Assembly (NCBI RefSeq): GCF_024172165.1
Contig: NZ_JAMZEB010000002.1
Coordinates: 1,116,001-1,180,000 of the forward strand
From: Nonomuraea thailandensis
GTDB lineage: Bacteria > Actinomycetota > Actinomycetes > Streptosporangiales > Streptosporangiaceae
DNA length: 64,000 nucleotides
Direction: 5' to 3'
The notes beneath the pieces are model-generated. The model did not search any database and had not been told where the DNA came from. It saw nothing but the letters and a program-made list of their open reading frames with translations. Position numbers and translations under genes: made by a program. Shown here one piece after another: positions 49,895 to 57,919 of this stretch; position 1 is the first letter of the stretch; every line of letters starts with the position of its first letter.

Positions 49895-50982
49895 TCAGGC
49901 GGGCCGGATGGACCACTGCTGGCAGGCGTTGCCCAGCCAGCTCCACTGCCGTACGTCGATGCCGTCCGCCGTCCCGCAGTCGGCGACGTCGGCGACCTTG
50001 CCGGTGGCCACGTTCACCAGGCGGCTGGTGTCGTCGGCCTGGTCCTCGATGCGCCGGCGCTGGTTGCCGCCGTTGCAGGCCCACTGCCGGATGTTCGCGC
50101 CGTCCGCGCCGGAACCGCCGGAGACCTCCAGGCACTTGCCGCTGTTGCGGTTGACCAGCGTGTACGCCGCCGGCGTGGCAGCCGTCTCCCCGGCGGGCGC
50201 GGGCAGCGAGGCGCCGGTGGCGACCGGGGTGCCGAAGTTCGGCGTGCCGTCGGAGTTCCAGGTGAACTTCTGGGCGCGGGTGGTGCGGTTGTTGTCGCAG
50301 CCGCCGCCGCTGGAGCTGTTGGCGTGGTAGACGATCCAGCTCTCGGCGCCGTTGGGCGAGGTGAAGAAGCCGTTGTGGCCGGGGCCGTACACGCTGCCCG
50401 AGCTTGTAGTCCGGCCCCCAGCAGGCGCTGGCCGAGTAGATCACGAACGTCTGCCCGCCGCGCTGCAACGCCTCCGGCCCCTCGTTCACCGTCCCGCCCT
50501 GCGTCTCCCAGCTGTGGGTGGGGCTGGAGATCCGGCTGAAGGTGCTGGAGCTCAGCGTGTACGGGTTGCTCATCGGCGCGATCACCAGGCTCTGCTGGCT
50601 GCCGGCGATGAACCCGCTGCCGAGCAGGTAGAGGGAGCCGTTCAGACTCATCGGCCTGGCGTCGATCAGCCAGCCGCCCGGCGTGAGGTTGGCGCCGCTG
50701 AGCATGCTCCGGTACGTGTGCGGCCCGAGGGGGTCGCTGCCCGCGCTCTCCAGCACGTGGGCGCCGGCTGTCACAGCAGGCCGCGCCGACCGCGCCGGCC
50801 GAGTAGTAGATGTACCAGCGGCCGTTGAGCTGGTGCAGCTCGGGAGCCCAGAAGTTGGCGCCGCGGGAGGACGTGGTGTCCTGCCAGACCTGGACGCTGG
50901 GGGCGGTGTTCAGGCCGCCGAGGGTGGGGGAGCTACGGATGACCATCGTGTTGGTGAAGCTGGCGGTTCGGGGGAGGTGCCG
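49895..50982 (-). pseudogene. Decayed GH43 arabinanase with ricin-type lectin domain
   Basis: Three successive frames each code a different part of one protein. The first (to about 50775) has SFTNTMVIRSSPTLGGL and ANFWAPELHQLNGRWYIYYSAG. The second (about 50774-50400) has HVLESAGSDPLGPHTYRSM through YSASACWGPDYKLG. The third (50398-49895) has VYGPGHNGFFTSPNGAESWIVYHAN and a ricin-B-type domain ending NACQQWSIRPA. The signal peptide and the first blade with the catalytic Asp are absent, and about 30 residues expected between YKLG and VYGPG are missing too. So there is a 5' deletion, one indel and one internal deletion. The original role was secreted arabinan degradation, fitting the neighbouring locus. 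Confidence 0.88.
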
Positions 50983-50986
50983 TGAC

Positions 50987-51000
50987 TGTTAGCGCTCACG
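50987..51000. promoter_or_regulatory. Arabinose-regulon operator 5 (orphaned)
   Basis: TGTTAGCGCTCACG keeps the left half of operator 2 exactly. It abuts the 5' break of the GH43 pseudogene, so the operator has survived while the start codon, ribosome site and signal peptide were lost. Confidence 0.65.
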
Positions 51001-51068
51001 TCGGGGTGTCAACGGCCGCTTAAATTTCAGCCCCTGCGTCTGCGACGGCGGGCGAGGGGGGAGACAGC

Positions 51069-51098
51069 AGAAAGCCCCGGCATGTGCCGGGGCTTTCT
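51069..51098. terminator. Terminator of the tRNA Gly-Cys-Val operon
   Basis: Perfect 14-bp arms AGAAAGCCCCGGCA (51069-51082) and TGCCGGGGCTTTCT (51085-51098) with a 2-base spacer, eight bases beyond tRNA-Val. In the minus-strand transcript it ends with a U-rich arm, consistent with intrinsic termination. Confidence 0.9.
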
Positions 51099-51105
51099 GA
51101 TCAGA

Positions 51106-51180
51106 TGGTGGACGATACTGGGATTGAACCAGTGACCTCTTCCGTGTCAGGGAAGCGCTCTCCCGCTGAGCTAATCGTCC
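51106..51180 (-). tRNA. tRNA-Val (GAC)
   Basis: 75 nt including an encoded CCA (51106-51108). The acceptor stem GGACGAT pairs with ATCGTCC; the anticodon GAC (plus-strand gtc at 51146-51148) sits in the loop CTGACAC; the T-loop GGTTCAATCCC is standard. Third tRNA of the cluster, one base after tRNA-Cys. Confidence 0.97.
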
Positions 51181-51181
51181 T

Positions 51182-51255
51182 TGGAGGTGGCGACGGGATT
51201 TGAACCCGTGTGGACGGCTTTGCAGGCCGCTGCCTCGCCTCTCGGCCACGCCACC
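51182..51255 (-). tRNA. tRNA-Cys (GCA)
   Basis: 74 nt including an encoded CCA (51182-51184). The acceptor stem GGTGGCG pairs with CGCCACC; the anticodon GCA is at 51221-51223 within CCTGCAAAG. Second tRNA of the cluster. Confidence 0.96.
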
Positions 51256-51272
51256 GAGTCAAACCATCTCCG

Positions 51273-51344
51273 AGCGGAAGACGGGATTCGAACCCGCGAC
51301 CCTCACCTTGGCAAGGTGATGCTCTACCACTGAGCCACTTCCGC
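51273..51344 (-). tRNA. tRNA-Gly (GCC)
   Basis: 72 nt without an encoded CCA (the end reads TCG), unlike its two neighbours. The acceptor stem GCGGAAG pairs with CTTCCGC; the anticodon GCC is at 51310-51312 in CTTGCCAAG. First tRNA of the Gly-Cys-Val transcript, an order conserved in actinobacteria. Confidence 0.96.
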
Positions 51345-51397
51345 GCCGCATTTGAGTTGCTGCGTGGTTAACAATAGCGCGTTTCTCGACCGGATGC

Positions 51398-52069
51398 TTA
51401 CTCGTGAGCCCCGCCCGGTGCCTGGCGGCCCTCCTTGCGCAGCTGGCGGGCCACGCTGCGCTCGGTGGCCGGGAGGCTGAGGAAGATCTCCAGGATCCTC
51501 GTGAGGCGGTGGACCTCGATGCGGTGGAAGGCGGGGCCCTCCGAGCGGGCCAGCAGGAGCGACAGGGCCAGCGGCGGGAGCGGGGCGTGGATGAGGTGCA
51601 GGCCGCCGTCCTGGGTCAGGGCCGTGGGGCGGGACGGCACCTCCTGCGGGACGGCCAGGCCCTGCGGGGCGCGCCAGCTCGCGTAGACGACGCGGCCGTC
51701 GGCGGCGGCGGTGGCGGCCCAGTCGGCGCTGAACAGGACGGGCAGGGAGTCGATGAGCGTGGTCAGCGCCCGGTCGCCCGCCGTGGTGATGTACTTGAGG
51801 ATCTCCAGCTCGGGATAGGTGCCCGGCGCCTCGCGCGTGGTCCAGATGCCTTCGACCGCCACGCCCTCGACGCTCTGCAGGCTCTTGAGCAGCGCCTGCC
51901 TCGGCGTGCTGTCGGGGCAGAAGACGGTGATGTCGTCCACGGCCTGCCCCGCGCCCCTGTCGAGCACCGTCACCTGCGTGATGTCGGCCCCCGCCACCCC
52001 CAGGACCTTCGTGACCTGCGCCAGGGAGCCCGGCCTGTCGGGCAGCGACACGCGAACGCGAAGAAGCAT
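51398..52069 (-). CDS. ACT domain-containing protein
   Basis: A 223-residue cytoplasmic protein. The N-terminal ACT domain (LRVRVSLPDRPGSLAQVTKVLGVAGADITQVTVLD) has the conserved Gly of PGSL that binds amino acids. The remaining 140 residues resemble a GAF-like or unassigned sensor region (LPVLFSADWAATAAADGRVVYASW ... FHRIEVHRLTRILEIFLSLPA). Possibly an amino-acid-responsive regulator. It lies just upstream of the tRNA cluster on the same strand and is divergent from the dus gene. Confidence 0.82.
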   Translation of the reverse strand: MLLRVRVSLPDRPGSLAQVTKVLGVAGADITQVTVLDRGAGQAVDDITVFCPDSTPRQALLKSLQSVEGVAVEGIWTTREAPGTYPELEILKYITTAGDRALTTLIDSLPVLFSADWAATAAADGRVVYASWRAPQGLAVPQEVPSRPTALTQDGGLHLIHAPLPPLALSLLLARSEGPAFHRIEVHRLTRILEIFLSLPATERSVARQLRKEGRQAPGGAHE

Positions 52070-52151
52070 CCATCCCCCTCAACCGAAGATGCCGATCAAC
52101 AGACTATCCGCGAATACCGGTTGCGGCTTGACCTGCGCTACAACTGTCGGA

Positions 52152-53264
52152 GTGAAGATTGGGCCGATTGAGGTGTGGCCGCCGGTGGTGCTCGCGCCCA
52201 TGGCGGGCATCACGAACGCGCCGTTCCGGGTGCTCTGCCGCGAGCAGGGCGCGGGGCTGTTCGTCTGCGAGATGATCACGACGAGGGGTCTCGTCGAGCG
52301 CAATCCCAAGACGATGCGCATGATCAGGTTCGACGAGTCGGAGCGGCCCAGGAGCATCCAGCTCTACGGGGTGGATCCCGCGATCGTGGGCCGGGCCGTG
52401 CGGATGATCGCCGAGGAGGATCTCGCCGATCACGTCGATCTCAACTTCGGCTGTCCCGTGCCCAAGGTGACCAGGCGCGGGGGCGGGTCGGCGCTGCCGT
52501 ACAAGCGGAATCTGCTGCGCCGCATCCTGCGCGAGGCGGTGGCGAACGCGGGGCCGCTGCCCGTGACGATGAAGATGCGCAAGGGCATCGACGACGACCA
52601 CCTGACCTACCTCGACGCCGGCCGGATCGCCGCCGAGGAGGGGGTCGCCGCGATCGCGCTGCACGCCCGCACCGCCAGGCAGCACTACGGCGGCGTGGCC
52701 GACTGGGAGGCCATCGCCCGGCTGAAGGAGGCCGTGCCCGAGATCCCCGTGCTGGGCAACGGCGACATCTGGTGCGCCGACGACGCGCTCAGGATGGTGG
52801 CGCGCACCGGCTGCGACGGGGTCGTCGTCGGGCGCGGGTGCCTGGGCCGGCCGTGGTTGTTCAAGGACCTGGAGAACGCGTTCAACGGCGGCCCGGAGCG
52901 GGCCCGGCCGGCCCTCGGCGAGGTCGCCGGGGTGATGGCCAGGCACGCCGAGGGGCTGACCCGGTGCTTCGACATCGAGCGGTACGCGGTGGCCGACTTC
53001 CGCAAGCACGTGGGCTGGTACCTGAAGGGGTTCACGGTCGGCAGCGAGCTGCGGCGGGAGCTGGCCACGGCCGAGTCGCTCGACGGCCTGCGGGCCGGCC
53101 TGGCCAAGCTGGAGCACGACCAGCCGTGGCCGCCGAACACGGACACGCCCCGGGGCAAGTCGGGCGAGCGCACCAAGGTGCTGCTGCCCGACGGGTGGCT
53201 GGACGATCCCTGGGACTGCCCCGTGCCCGGCGGTGACGCCGAGTCCGACATCTCCGGCGGTTGA
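52152..53264 (+). CDS. dusB: tRNA-dihydrouridine synthase (DusB-type)
   Basis: A 370-residue FMN-dependent enzyme that reduces uridine in the tRNA D-loop. LAPMAGITNAPFRVLCREQGAGLFVCEM is at residues 14-41, IQLYGVDPAIVG binds FMN, and the catalytic Cys101 lies in VDLNFGCPVPKVTRRGGGSAL. LHARTARQHYGGVADWEAI and GNGDIWCADDA complete the barrel; the helical tRNA-binding domain ends the protein. The GTG at 52152 has a weak ribosome site but is at the family start. Its TGA is immediately followed by the convergent PhyH stop. Confidence 0.94.
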   Translation: MKIGPIEVWPPVVLAPMAGITNAPFRVLCREQGAGLFVCEMITTRGLVERNPKTMRMIRFDESERPRSIQLYGVDPAIVGRAVRMIAEEDLADHVDLNFGCPVPKVTRRGGGSALPYKRNLLRRILREAVANAGPLPVTMKMRKGIDDDHLTYLDAGRIAAEEGVAAIALHARTARQHYGGVADWEAIARLKEAVPEIPVLGNGDIWCADDALRMVARTGCDGVVVGRGCLGRPWLFKDLENAFNGGPERARPALGEVAGVMARHAEGLTRCFDIERYAVADFRKHVGWYLKGFTVGSELRRELATAESLDGLRAGLAKLEHDQPWPPNTDTPRGKSGERTKVLLPDGWLDDPWDCPVPGGDAESDISGG

Positions 53265-54044
53265 TCAGTGCGGGCCGGTGATCTCCGTGCCGCAGGGGCC
53301 GCCGCCGGCCGCCGGTTCGAGGCGTACGGGCTCGCCTGACATGGTGACCGTCGGGTAGTACTCCGCGATCCGCTCCGCCGAGCGGCCCACGTAGTGGCAG
53401 ATGAAGCTGCGGCGGAAGCGGTCGCCGGTGCTGTTCGGCTCCGAGCCGTGCACCAGGCTGCCGTTGAAGAACAGCACGTCGCCGGGGTTCATGTCCACGG
53501 GGACCTTGTCCAGGCCGGGCGGCGGCGGCACGTACTCGCGGGTGAACGAGACGCCCTCGTCGGCCTCCTCCGGGCAGAAGAGGTCCATGAGGTGGGTGCC
53601 GGGCACGACCTCGAGGCCGCCGTTGGCCCGGTCCACCCGGTCGAGCGCCACCCAGGCGGCCACGCAGGTGCCCGGCTCGACCCGGAGGTAGAAGTTGTCC
53701 TGGTGCAGCGCCTGGCCCCTGGCGCCCGGCGGCTTGAAGTAGAACATGCTCTGGGCTGCTATCGGCTCCTCGCCCAGGAGGTCGCGCAGTATCGCGCCGA
53801 TGCGCCTGTCGAGCAGGTAGCGCAGGGCCACGTCGTTCACCTGGTGGGGGTGCATGATCCGGGGGTAGTCGCGCAGGATGTCGTACGGCTGCCCCGGCAC
53901 CTGCGGCTGCGGCGCGAAGTGACCGGGGATCGGCCCCCGGGCGTGCAGCGCCATGAACTCGTCGCGGAGCTCGGCCACCTCTTCGGGCGCGAGGAGGGCG
54001 GGCACCAGCACGTACCCCTGATCGTGGAAGTCGTTGAGCCTCAT
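53265..54044 (-). CDS. Phytanoyl-CoA dioxygenase (PhyH) family protein
   Basis: A 259-residue Fe(II)/2-oxoglutarate oxygenase. The double-stranded beta-helix has His-x-Asp in GQALHQDNFYLRVEPGT, the distal His in NGSLVHGSEPNSTGDRFRRSF and the Arg for 2-oxoglutarate. FFNGSLVHGS and PGTHL are family hallmarks. Substrate unknown; relatives hydroxylate lipids or small secondary metabolites, including ectoine-like compounds. I use the ATG at 54042-54044 with GTGAGAG before it; a GTG three codons upstream is possible. Divergent from an AraC regulator by 35 bp, its probable controller. Confidence 0.9.
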   Translation of the reverse strand: MRLNDFHDQGYVLVPALLAPEEVAELRDEFMALHARGPIPGHFAPQPQVPGQPYDILRDYPRIMHPHQVNDVALRYLLDRRIGAILRDLLGEEPIAAQSMFYFKPPGARGQALHQDNFYLRVEPGTCVAAWVALDRVDRANGGLEVVPGTHLMDLFCPEEADEGVSFTREYVPPPPGLDKVPVDMNPGDVLFFNGSLVHGSEPNSTGDRFRRSFICHYVGRSAERIAEYYPTVTMSGEPVRLEPAAGGGPCGTEITGPH

Positions 54045-54079
54045 GGCTCTCACGCTAGGCAGCGCGGTCGTGCAACGGT

Positions 54080-55015
54080 ATGCCTGTGACCGCTGAGGAC
54101 CTGTCTGTTCCTGCTGCCGAGCTGATGATCGTGGGCCACTACGACAAGGGCCCCGGGTACGCCACGCGCCGCCCGGGCGGGTCGCCGAGCCGGCTGCTGT
54201 TGTGGACGGAGTCGGGGGCCGGGCTCGTCGAGCAGGGTGGGGTGTCGTTCCGGGTGGGGGCGGGGGATCTGGCCGTGCTGGGGTCGGGGGTGGCCCAGCA
54301 CTACCGGGTGTCGCAGGGGGCGGGGCGGTGGCGGTTCTGGTGGGTGCACTTCCAGCCGCGCGCGGCCTGGGCGGCCTGGCTGGGGCCCCATGCCGTGGGC
54401 GGCGGCTGCCACGTGGTGGCGGGGGTGCCGGAGGCGGTGCATGAGCGGATCGGGCTGGCGTTCCTGAGGGCGTTGCAGGACGCCCGCTGGACGCCCGACG
54501 CGCCGCCTCCCACCGGGCCCTGGGCTCCGCAGGCGGAGGCGGGCAGCGGCGGACGGGGTGGTGAGGCGCGGGTTCCGGCCGTCGCGTCCGGCGGGGCGGC
54601 GCGGGAGCTGGTGATGGGGGCCGTGGAGGAGGTGCTGGTGCTGGCCACCGCCACGGCGCGGCCCGAAGGCAGGGGAGAGGAAGGGGACGAGCGGGCCCGC
54701 CGCGCCCTGGCGATCATCGCGGCCGAGCCGGGCGCGCCGCACTCGGTCGCCTCGCTCGCCCGCGCGGTCGCGCTCTCGCCCTCCCGCTTCGCCCACCTGT
54801 TCGCCGAGGTGACCGGCCAGACGCCGATGCAGGCCGTACGCGGGGCGCGGGTACGGCACGCCGCGAGCCTGCTGGAGGTGACCGACATGGACGTCGGGCA
54901 GGTGGCGGCGGCCTCGGGCTTCGTCAGCCCGTTCCACTTCAGCCGGGCCTTCAAGAAGGAGTACGGCCTGCCGCCCCGCGACTACCGCGCCCGTCTGCGC
55001 CCCGCCACCGGGTGA
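54080..55015 (+). CDS. AraC family transcriptional regulator
   Basis: A 311-residue regulator. The N-terminal cupin-like sensing domain (LLLWTESGAGLVEQGGVSFRVGAGDLAVL ... HYRVS...WRFWWVHFQP) resembles the arabinose-binding domain; the C-terminal double HTH has SVASLARAVALSPSRFAHLFAEVTGQTP and VGQVAAASGFVSPFHFSRAFKKEYGLPPRDYR. A low-complexity linker (residues about 140-175) joins them. Only 35 bp separate its start from the PhyH gene start, so the promoters overlap and mutual control is likely. Confidence 0.92.
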   Translation: MPVTAEDLSVPAAELMIVGHYDKGPGYATRRPGGSPSRLLLWTESGAGLVEQGGVSFRVGAGDLAVLGSGVAQHYRVSQGAGRWRFWWVHFQPRAAWAAWLGPHAVGGGCHVVAGVPEAVHERIGLAFLRALQDARWTPDAPPPTGPWAPQAEAGSGGRGGEARVPAVASGGAARELVMGAVEEVLVLATATARPEGRGEEGDERARRALAIIAAEPGAPHSVASLARAVALSPSRFAHLFAEVTGQTPMQAVRGARVRHAASLLEVTDMDVGQVAAASGFVSPFHFSRAFKKEYGLPPRDYRARLRPATG

Positions 55016-55055
55016 CCGCCGGCGGGCCCCGATCACCGCCGGCTTCGAGACGAGA

Positions 55056-55077
55056 CTTCACCGGATTTTCAGCGAGC
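55056..55077 (+). promoter_or_regulatory. Candidate PHO box (two 11-bp direct repeat units)
   Basis: CTTCACCGGAT (55056-55066) is followed directly by TTTCAGCGAGC (55067-55077). TTCA recurs with an exact 11-bp step, matching the GTTCACC-type direct repeat units bound by actinomycete PhoP. It lies 83-104 bp before the phoD start, the expected position for a phosphate-starvation activator. The second unit is the weaker match. Confidence 0.6.
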
Positions 55078-55159
55078 CGTATCCCGGCGAACGCTCTCCG
55101 CAAGTAACCGCAGGTCAGGCTGTCGCCGAAGCAACGCCACCGTGAAGTGAGGAACCCCC

Positions 55160-56704
55160 ATGATCTCCCGGCGTTCACTTTTCGCCGGGGGCGTCGGCCT
55201 GGGCATGTCCGCCGTGCTGGGGGTTCCCCCGGCGCGTGCGGCAGCCCGGCGCGCCCCTCTGCCGGACCCCTTCCGGCTCGGCGTCGCCTCCGGCGAGCCC
55301 ACGCCCGACGGCGTGGTGCTCTGGACCCGCCTGGCCGTGGACCCGATCGCGCTCGACGGCCTGGGCGGCATGCCGGACCGCGCGGTCCCCGTCCAGTGGC
55401 AGCTCGCCACCGATGAGAATTTCCGGCATGTCGTACGGCGAGGGGCGGAAACAGCCCGCCGCGACGAGGCCCACAGCGTGCACGTCGAGCTCGGCGGGCT
55501 GCGGCCCGGGGCGGAGTACTTCTACCGGTTCAGGGCCGAGGGTGAGCTCAGCCCGGTCGGGCGGACCCTGACCGCGCCCGCCCCCGGTGTCCGGAGCAGG
55601 GCGCTGAACCTGTCGTTCACCTCGTGTGCCGACTACCAGGCGGGGTGGTTCACCCCGTACCGGCGGATGGCCGAGGACCAGCCCGACCTGATCGCCTTCC
55701 TCGGCGACTACATCTACGAGTACGGCGACTACAAGTACCCGGTGCGGGACCAGGCCGGCGGCGAGTGCCTGGACCTGGCCGGCTACCGGCTGCGCCACGC
55801 CCAGCACAAGGCCGACCCCGAGTCGCAGCTCGCGCACGCGATCGCCCCCTGGGTGGTGGTCTGGGACGATCACGACATCGAGAACGGCTGGGCCGGCGAC
55901 GTGCCCGAACAGCCCGGCCCGCCGTTCCTGCGGCGCCGCGCCGAGGCGTTCCAGGCCTACTACGAGAACATGCCGCTGCGCCGCGCCCAGAAGCCGGACG
56001 GCTCCGCGCTGCGGCTGCACCGCTCCATCCGCTGGGGCGCGGTGGCCAACCTGCACCTGCTCGACACCCGCCAGTACCGCGACCTGTACGCCTGCACCGG
56101 CAGGAGCGGCACCGTCGGCCCCGGCTGCCAGGAACGCTTCGCCCCCAACCGCACCATCCTCGGCCAGGAGCAGGAGGCCTGGCTGGACGGCGAGCTCAGG
56201 CGCTCCGAGGCCACCTGGGACCTGCTCGGCCAGCAGGTCTTCCTCATGGAGATGGACTGGACCAACGGCGAGGGCAAGGGCTACTCCAACGAGGGCTGGG
56301 ACGGCTACGTCGCCTCCCGCAACCGGCTGACCGCCGCCATCGACGCCTACCGGCGCAACGCGGTCGTGCTCACCGGCGACGTGCACTCCCACTGGGCCGG
56401 CGAGATCAAGCGCGACCACCAGGACCCCGAGTCCAGGCCGGTGGCCGTCGAGCTGGTCACCACCTCGGTCACCAGCGCCGGCAACGGCCTGGACGAGTAC
56501 CCCAACACGCAGGTCCTGCTGGATGAGAACCCGCACGTGAAGTTCTTCAACGGCCGCCGCGGCTACGTCCGCACCAGGATCAGCCGGCAGGAGATGAAGG
56601 TCGACTTCCGCTCGCTGTCCCGCGTCACCGAGCCCTACGCCCCGGCCTACACCTCCGGCAGCTTCGTCATCGAGCCGGGCCGCCCCACGCCGAACCCGGC
56701 CTGA
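55160..56704 (+). CDS. phoD: Alkaline phosphatase D (PhoD), Tat-exported
   Basis: A 514-residue secreted phosphodiesterase/phosphomonoesterase. The Tat signal SRRSLFAGGVGLGMSAVLG is at residues 3-21, with cleavage near ARA. The N-terminal beta-sandwich (FRLGVASGEPTPDGVVLWTRLA) precedes the metallophosphatase domain with SFTSCADYQ, FLGDYIYEYGDY (metal Asp), VVVWDDHDIENGW and TGDVHSHWAGE. These residues hold the Fe-Ca cluster of PhoD enzymes. AGGA lies before the ATG at 55160. A PHO-box-like repeat upstream fits induction at low phosphate. Confidence 0.94.
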   Translation: MISRRSLFAGGVGLGMSAVLGVPPARAAARRAPLPDPFRLGVASGEPTPDGVVLWTRLAVDPIALDGLGGMPDRAVPVQWQLATDENFRHVVRRGAETARRDEAHSVHVELGGLRPGAEYFYRFRAEGELSPVGRTLTAPAPGVRSRALNLSFTSCADYQAGWFTPYRRMAEDQPDLIAFLGDYIYEYGDYKYPVRDQAGGECLDLAGYRLRHAQHKADPESQLAHAIAPWVVVWDDHDIENGWAGDVPEQPGPPFLRRRAEAFQAYYENMPLRRAQKPDGSALRLHRSIRWGAVANLHLLDTRQYRDLYACTGRSGTVGPGCQERFAPNRTILGQEQEAWLDGELRRSEATWDLLGQQVFLMEMDWTNGEGKGYSNEGWDGYVASRNRLTAAIDAYRRNAVVLTGDVHSHWAGEIKRDHQDPESRPVAVELVTTSVTSAGNGLDEYPNTQVLLDENPHVKFFNGRRGYVRTRISRQEMKVDFRSLSRVTEPYAPAYTSGSFVIEPGRPTPNPA

Positions 56705-56714
56705 CAGGAGCCCG

Positions 56715-57209
56715 CTAGATCTCCACGGGCCCGCCGCTGCGCCAGTAGACGTTGCCCTCGCGCGACAGCAGCTCCTCGTCCACGAGGTAGCGGCGCAGCG
56801 CCGCGTAGTCGTCGTGGAAGGCCCGAAGCGCCACGTTCACGTCCTTCTCCGGATAGCGCACGCCGGGCTCGAAGACCCGCGCGATGTAGCGCAGCACGAC
56901 GAGCCGCTTGTCGCGCTTCATCGCCATCGTGGTCAGCCGCCCGTCCACCAGGAACGTGCGCAGGACCCGCTCCTCGGGGCTCAGCGCCTGCGGCGGCTCC
57001 GCGTGCGCCCGCAGCAGGTCGCGGAAGCGCTCGGGCGTGGCCCGCCACGCGCCGCTCTCGTCGCGGGCGGCCAGACCGCCGTTCTCCAGCTTCCGCAGCG
57101 CCTTGGGGGACAGCTCACCGGTGGCGCCGAGCACGAGGGAGGCGAAGGTCCGCAACGTGTCGTCCTGGTAGAGCAGGCCCAGGACGCGTCTGATCTCTTC
57201 GTCGTTCAC
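56715..57209 (-). CDS. DUF2087 domain-containing protein
   Basis: A 164-residue protein with an N-terminal winged-helix-like region (EIRRVLGLLYQDDTLRTFASLVLGATG) and a C-terminal DUF2087 domain (FLVDGRLTTMAMKRDKRLVVLRYIARVFEPG ... YPEKDVN ... DYAALRRYLVDEELLSRE). DUF2087 is often fused to ArsR/AraC-type regulators, so DNA binding is plausible. GTG start. The start codon is only 17 bp from the divergent gene at 57227, which leaves no room for two separate promoters. Confidence 0.85.
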   Translation of the reverse strand: MNDEEIRRVLGLLYQDDTLRTFASLVLGATGELSPKALRKLENGGLAARDESGAWRATPERFRDLLRAHAEPPQALSPEERVLRTFLVDGRLTTMAMKRDKRLVVLRYIARVFEPGVRYPEKDVNVALRAFHDDYAALRRYLVDEELLSREGNVYWRSGGPVEI

Positions 57210-57226
57210 TCATACCATTTTGACCC

Positions 57227-57790
57227 ATGATCGCAGCACTGATGCTGGCGGCCACGGTCGCCATCCCGAACAACTTCCTGCTGTACGAGAAGGAAGCCGC
57301 CAAGAAGGACGACAACCCCGAGACGAGCTGGAGTGCCACCGGGAAGCGGACCGCCCCGCTGGTCGTGAACCCGTGCCAGAAGGCCGCGCTCGGCCGGGCG
57401 GGGCGCACGCAGGCCAGGACGCTGACGTACACGGCCGTGCCCGACTACGCCAAGTCGGAGCAGGTGGTGCTCTACTCCTCGCCGGCCGCCGCCGGAAAGG
57501 CGCTGCGGGACCTGGAGAGCGCCGTACGTGCCTGCGGGAGCGCGGCCTACCGCTACTCCGCCACCGCGATCGCCCTGGGCGACAAGGGGCTGATGGTGAC
57601 CGGCCAGGCCTACCACAACAGGAAGCCGGCCGTCGGCGGCGAGCGGGCCGTCGTCACCCGCCGCGCGAACGCCCTGATCCTCTACACCGTCTCGGGCGAG
57701 TGGGGGAAGCCCGCCAAGGCCGACTTCAAGCGCCAGACCAGTGACACCAAGCGCATGCTCGCCAAGATTTGCACCCTCGCCGACTGCTAG
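57227..57790 (+). CDS. Hypothetical secreted protein with four cysteines
   Basis: A 187-residue protein with a short hydrophobic N-terminus (IAALMLAATVAIP) that should act as a signal peptide. The mature domain has four cysteines (50, 103, 182, 187), able to form two disulphides, and an alpha/beta pattern (YSSPAAAGKALRDLESAVRAC). The layout is reminiscent of the extracellular PknH-type sensor domain of mycobacteria, but this is a weak resemblance from cysteine placement only. Divergent from DUF2087 with a 17-bp gap; weakly spaced -10-like TACCAT suggests little or no leader. Confidence 0.6.
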   Translation: MIAALMLAATVAIPNNFLLYEKEAAKKDDNPETSWSATGKRTAPLVVNPCQKAALGRAGRTQARTLTYTAVPDYAKSEQVVLYSSPAAAGKALRDLESAVRACGSAAYRYSATAIALGDKGLMVTGQAYHNRKPAVGGERAVVTRRANALILYTVSGEWGKPAKADFKRQTSDTKRMLAKICTLADC

Positions 57791-57800
57791 ACGCAAGGAA

Positions 57801-57829
57801 TGTCCCGATCTTGGGACAATGTCATGACA
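57801..57829. terminator. Two adjacent palindromes between convergent genes
   Basis: TGTCCC-GATCTT-GGGACA (57801-57818) is followed by TGTCATGACA (57820-57829). They lie 11 bp after the stop of the four-cysteine protein and before the end of the convergent helicase gene, so a termination role is likely; an operator is also possible. Confidence 0.45.
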
Positions 57830-57919
57830 CGACTCCGACGTTCCCCGGAGGAAACTGAATCGACAGGCCTGTGCCGGGACGCCCTTGCCAGTCCGTTCCG
57901 GCACACGGCTTGTCGCTTC

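Noticed and set aside
50014..50946. Intact 310-codon gene in the GH43 region
   Set aside because: Only its first 55 codons match the GH43 family; after that the correct protein continues in other frames, so it is a piece of a pseudogene.
51106..51344. tRNA-associated integration of a mobile element at the GH43 break
   Set aside because: The GH43 remains are adjacent to the tRNA cluster, but I found no integrase, no partial tRNA duplicate acting as an attachment site and no foreign composition.
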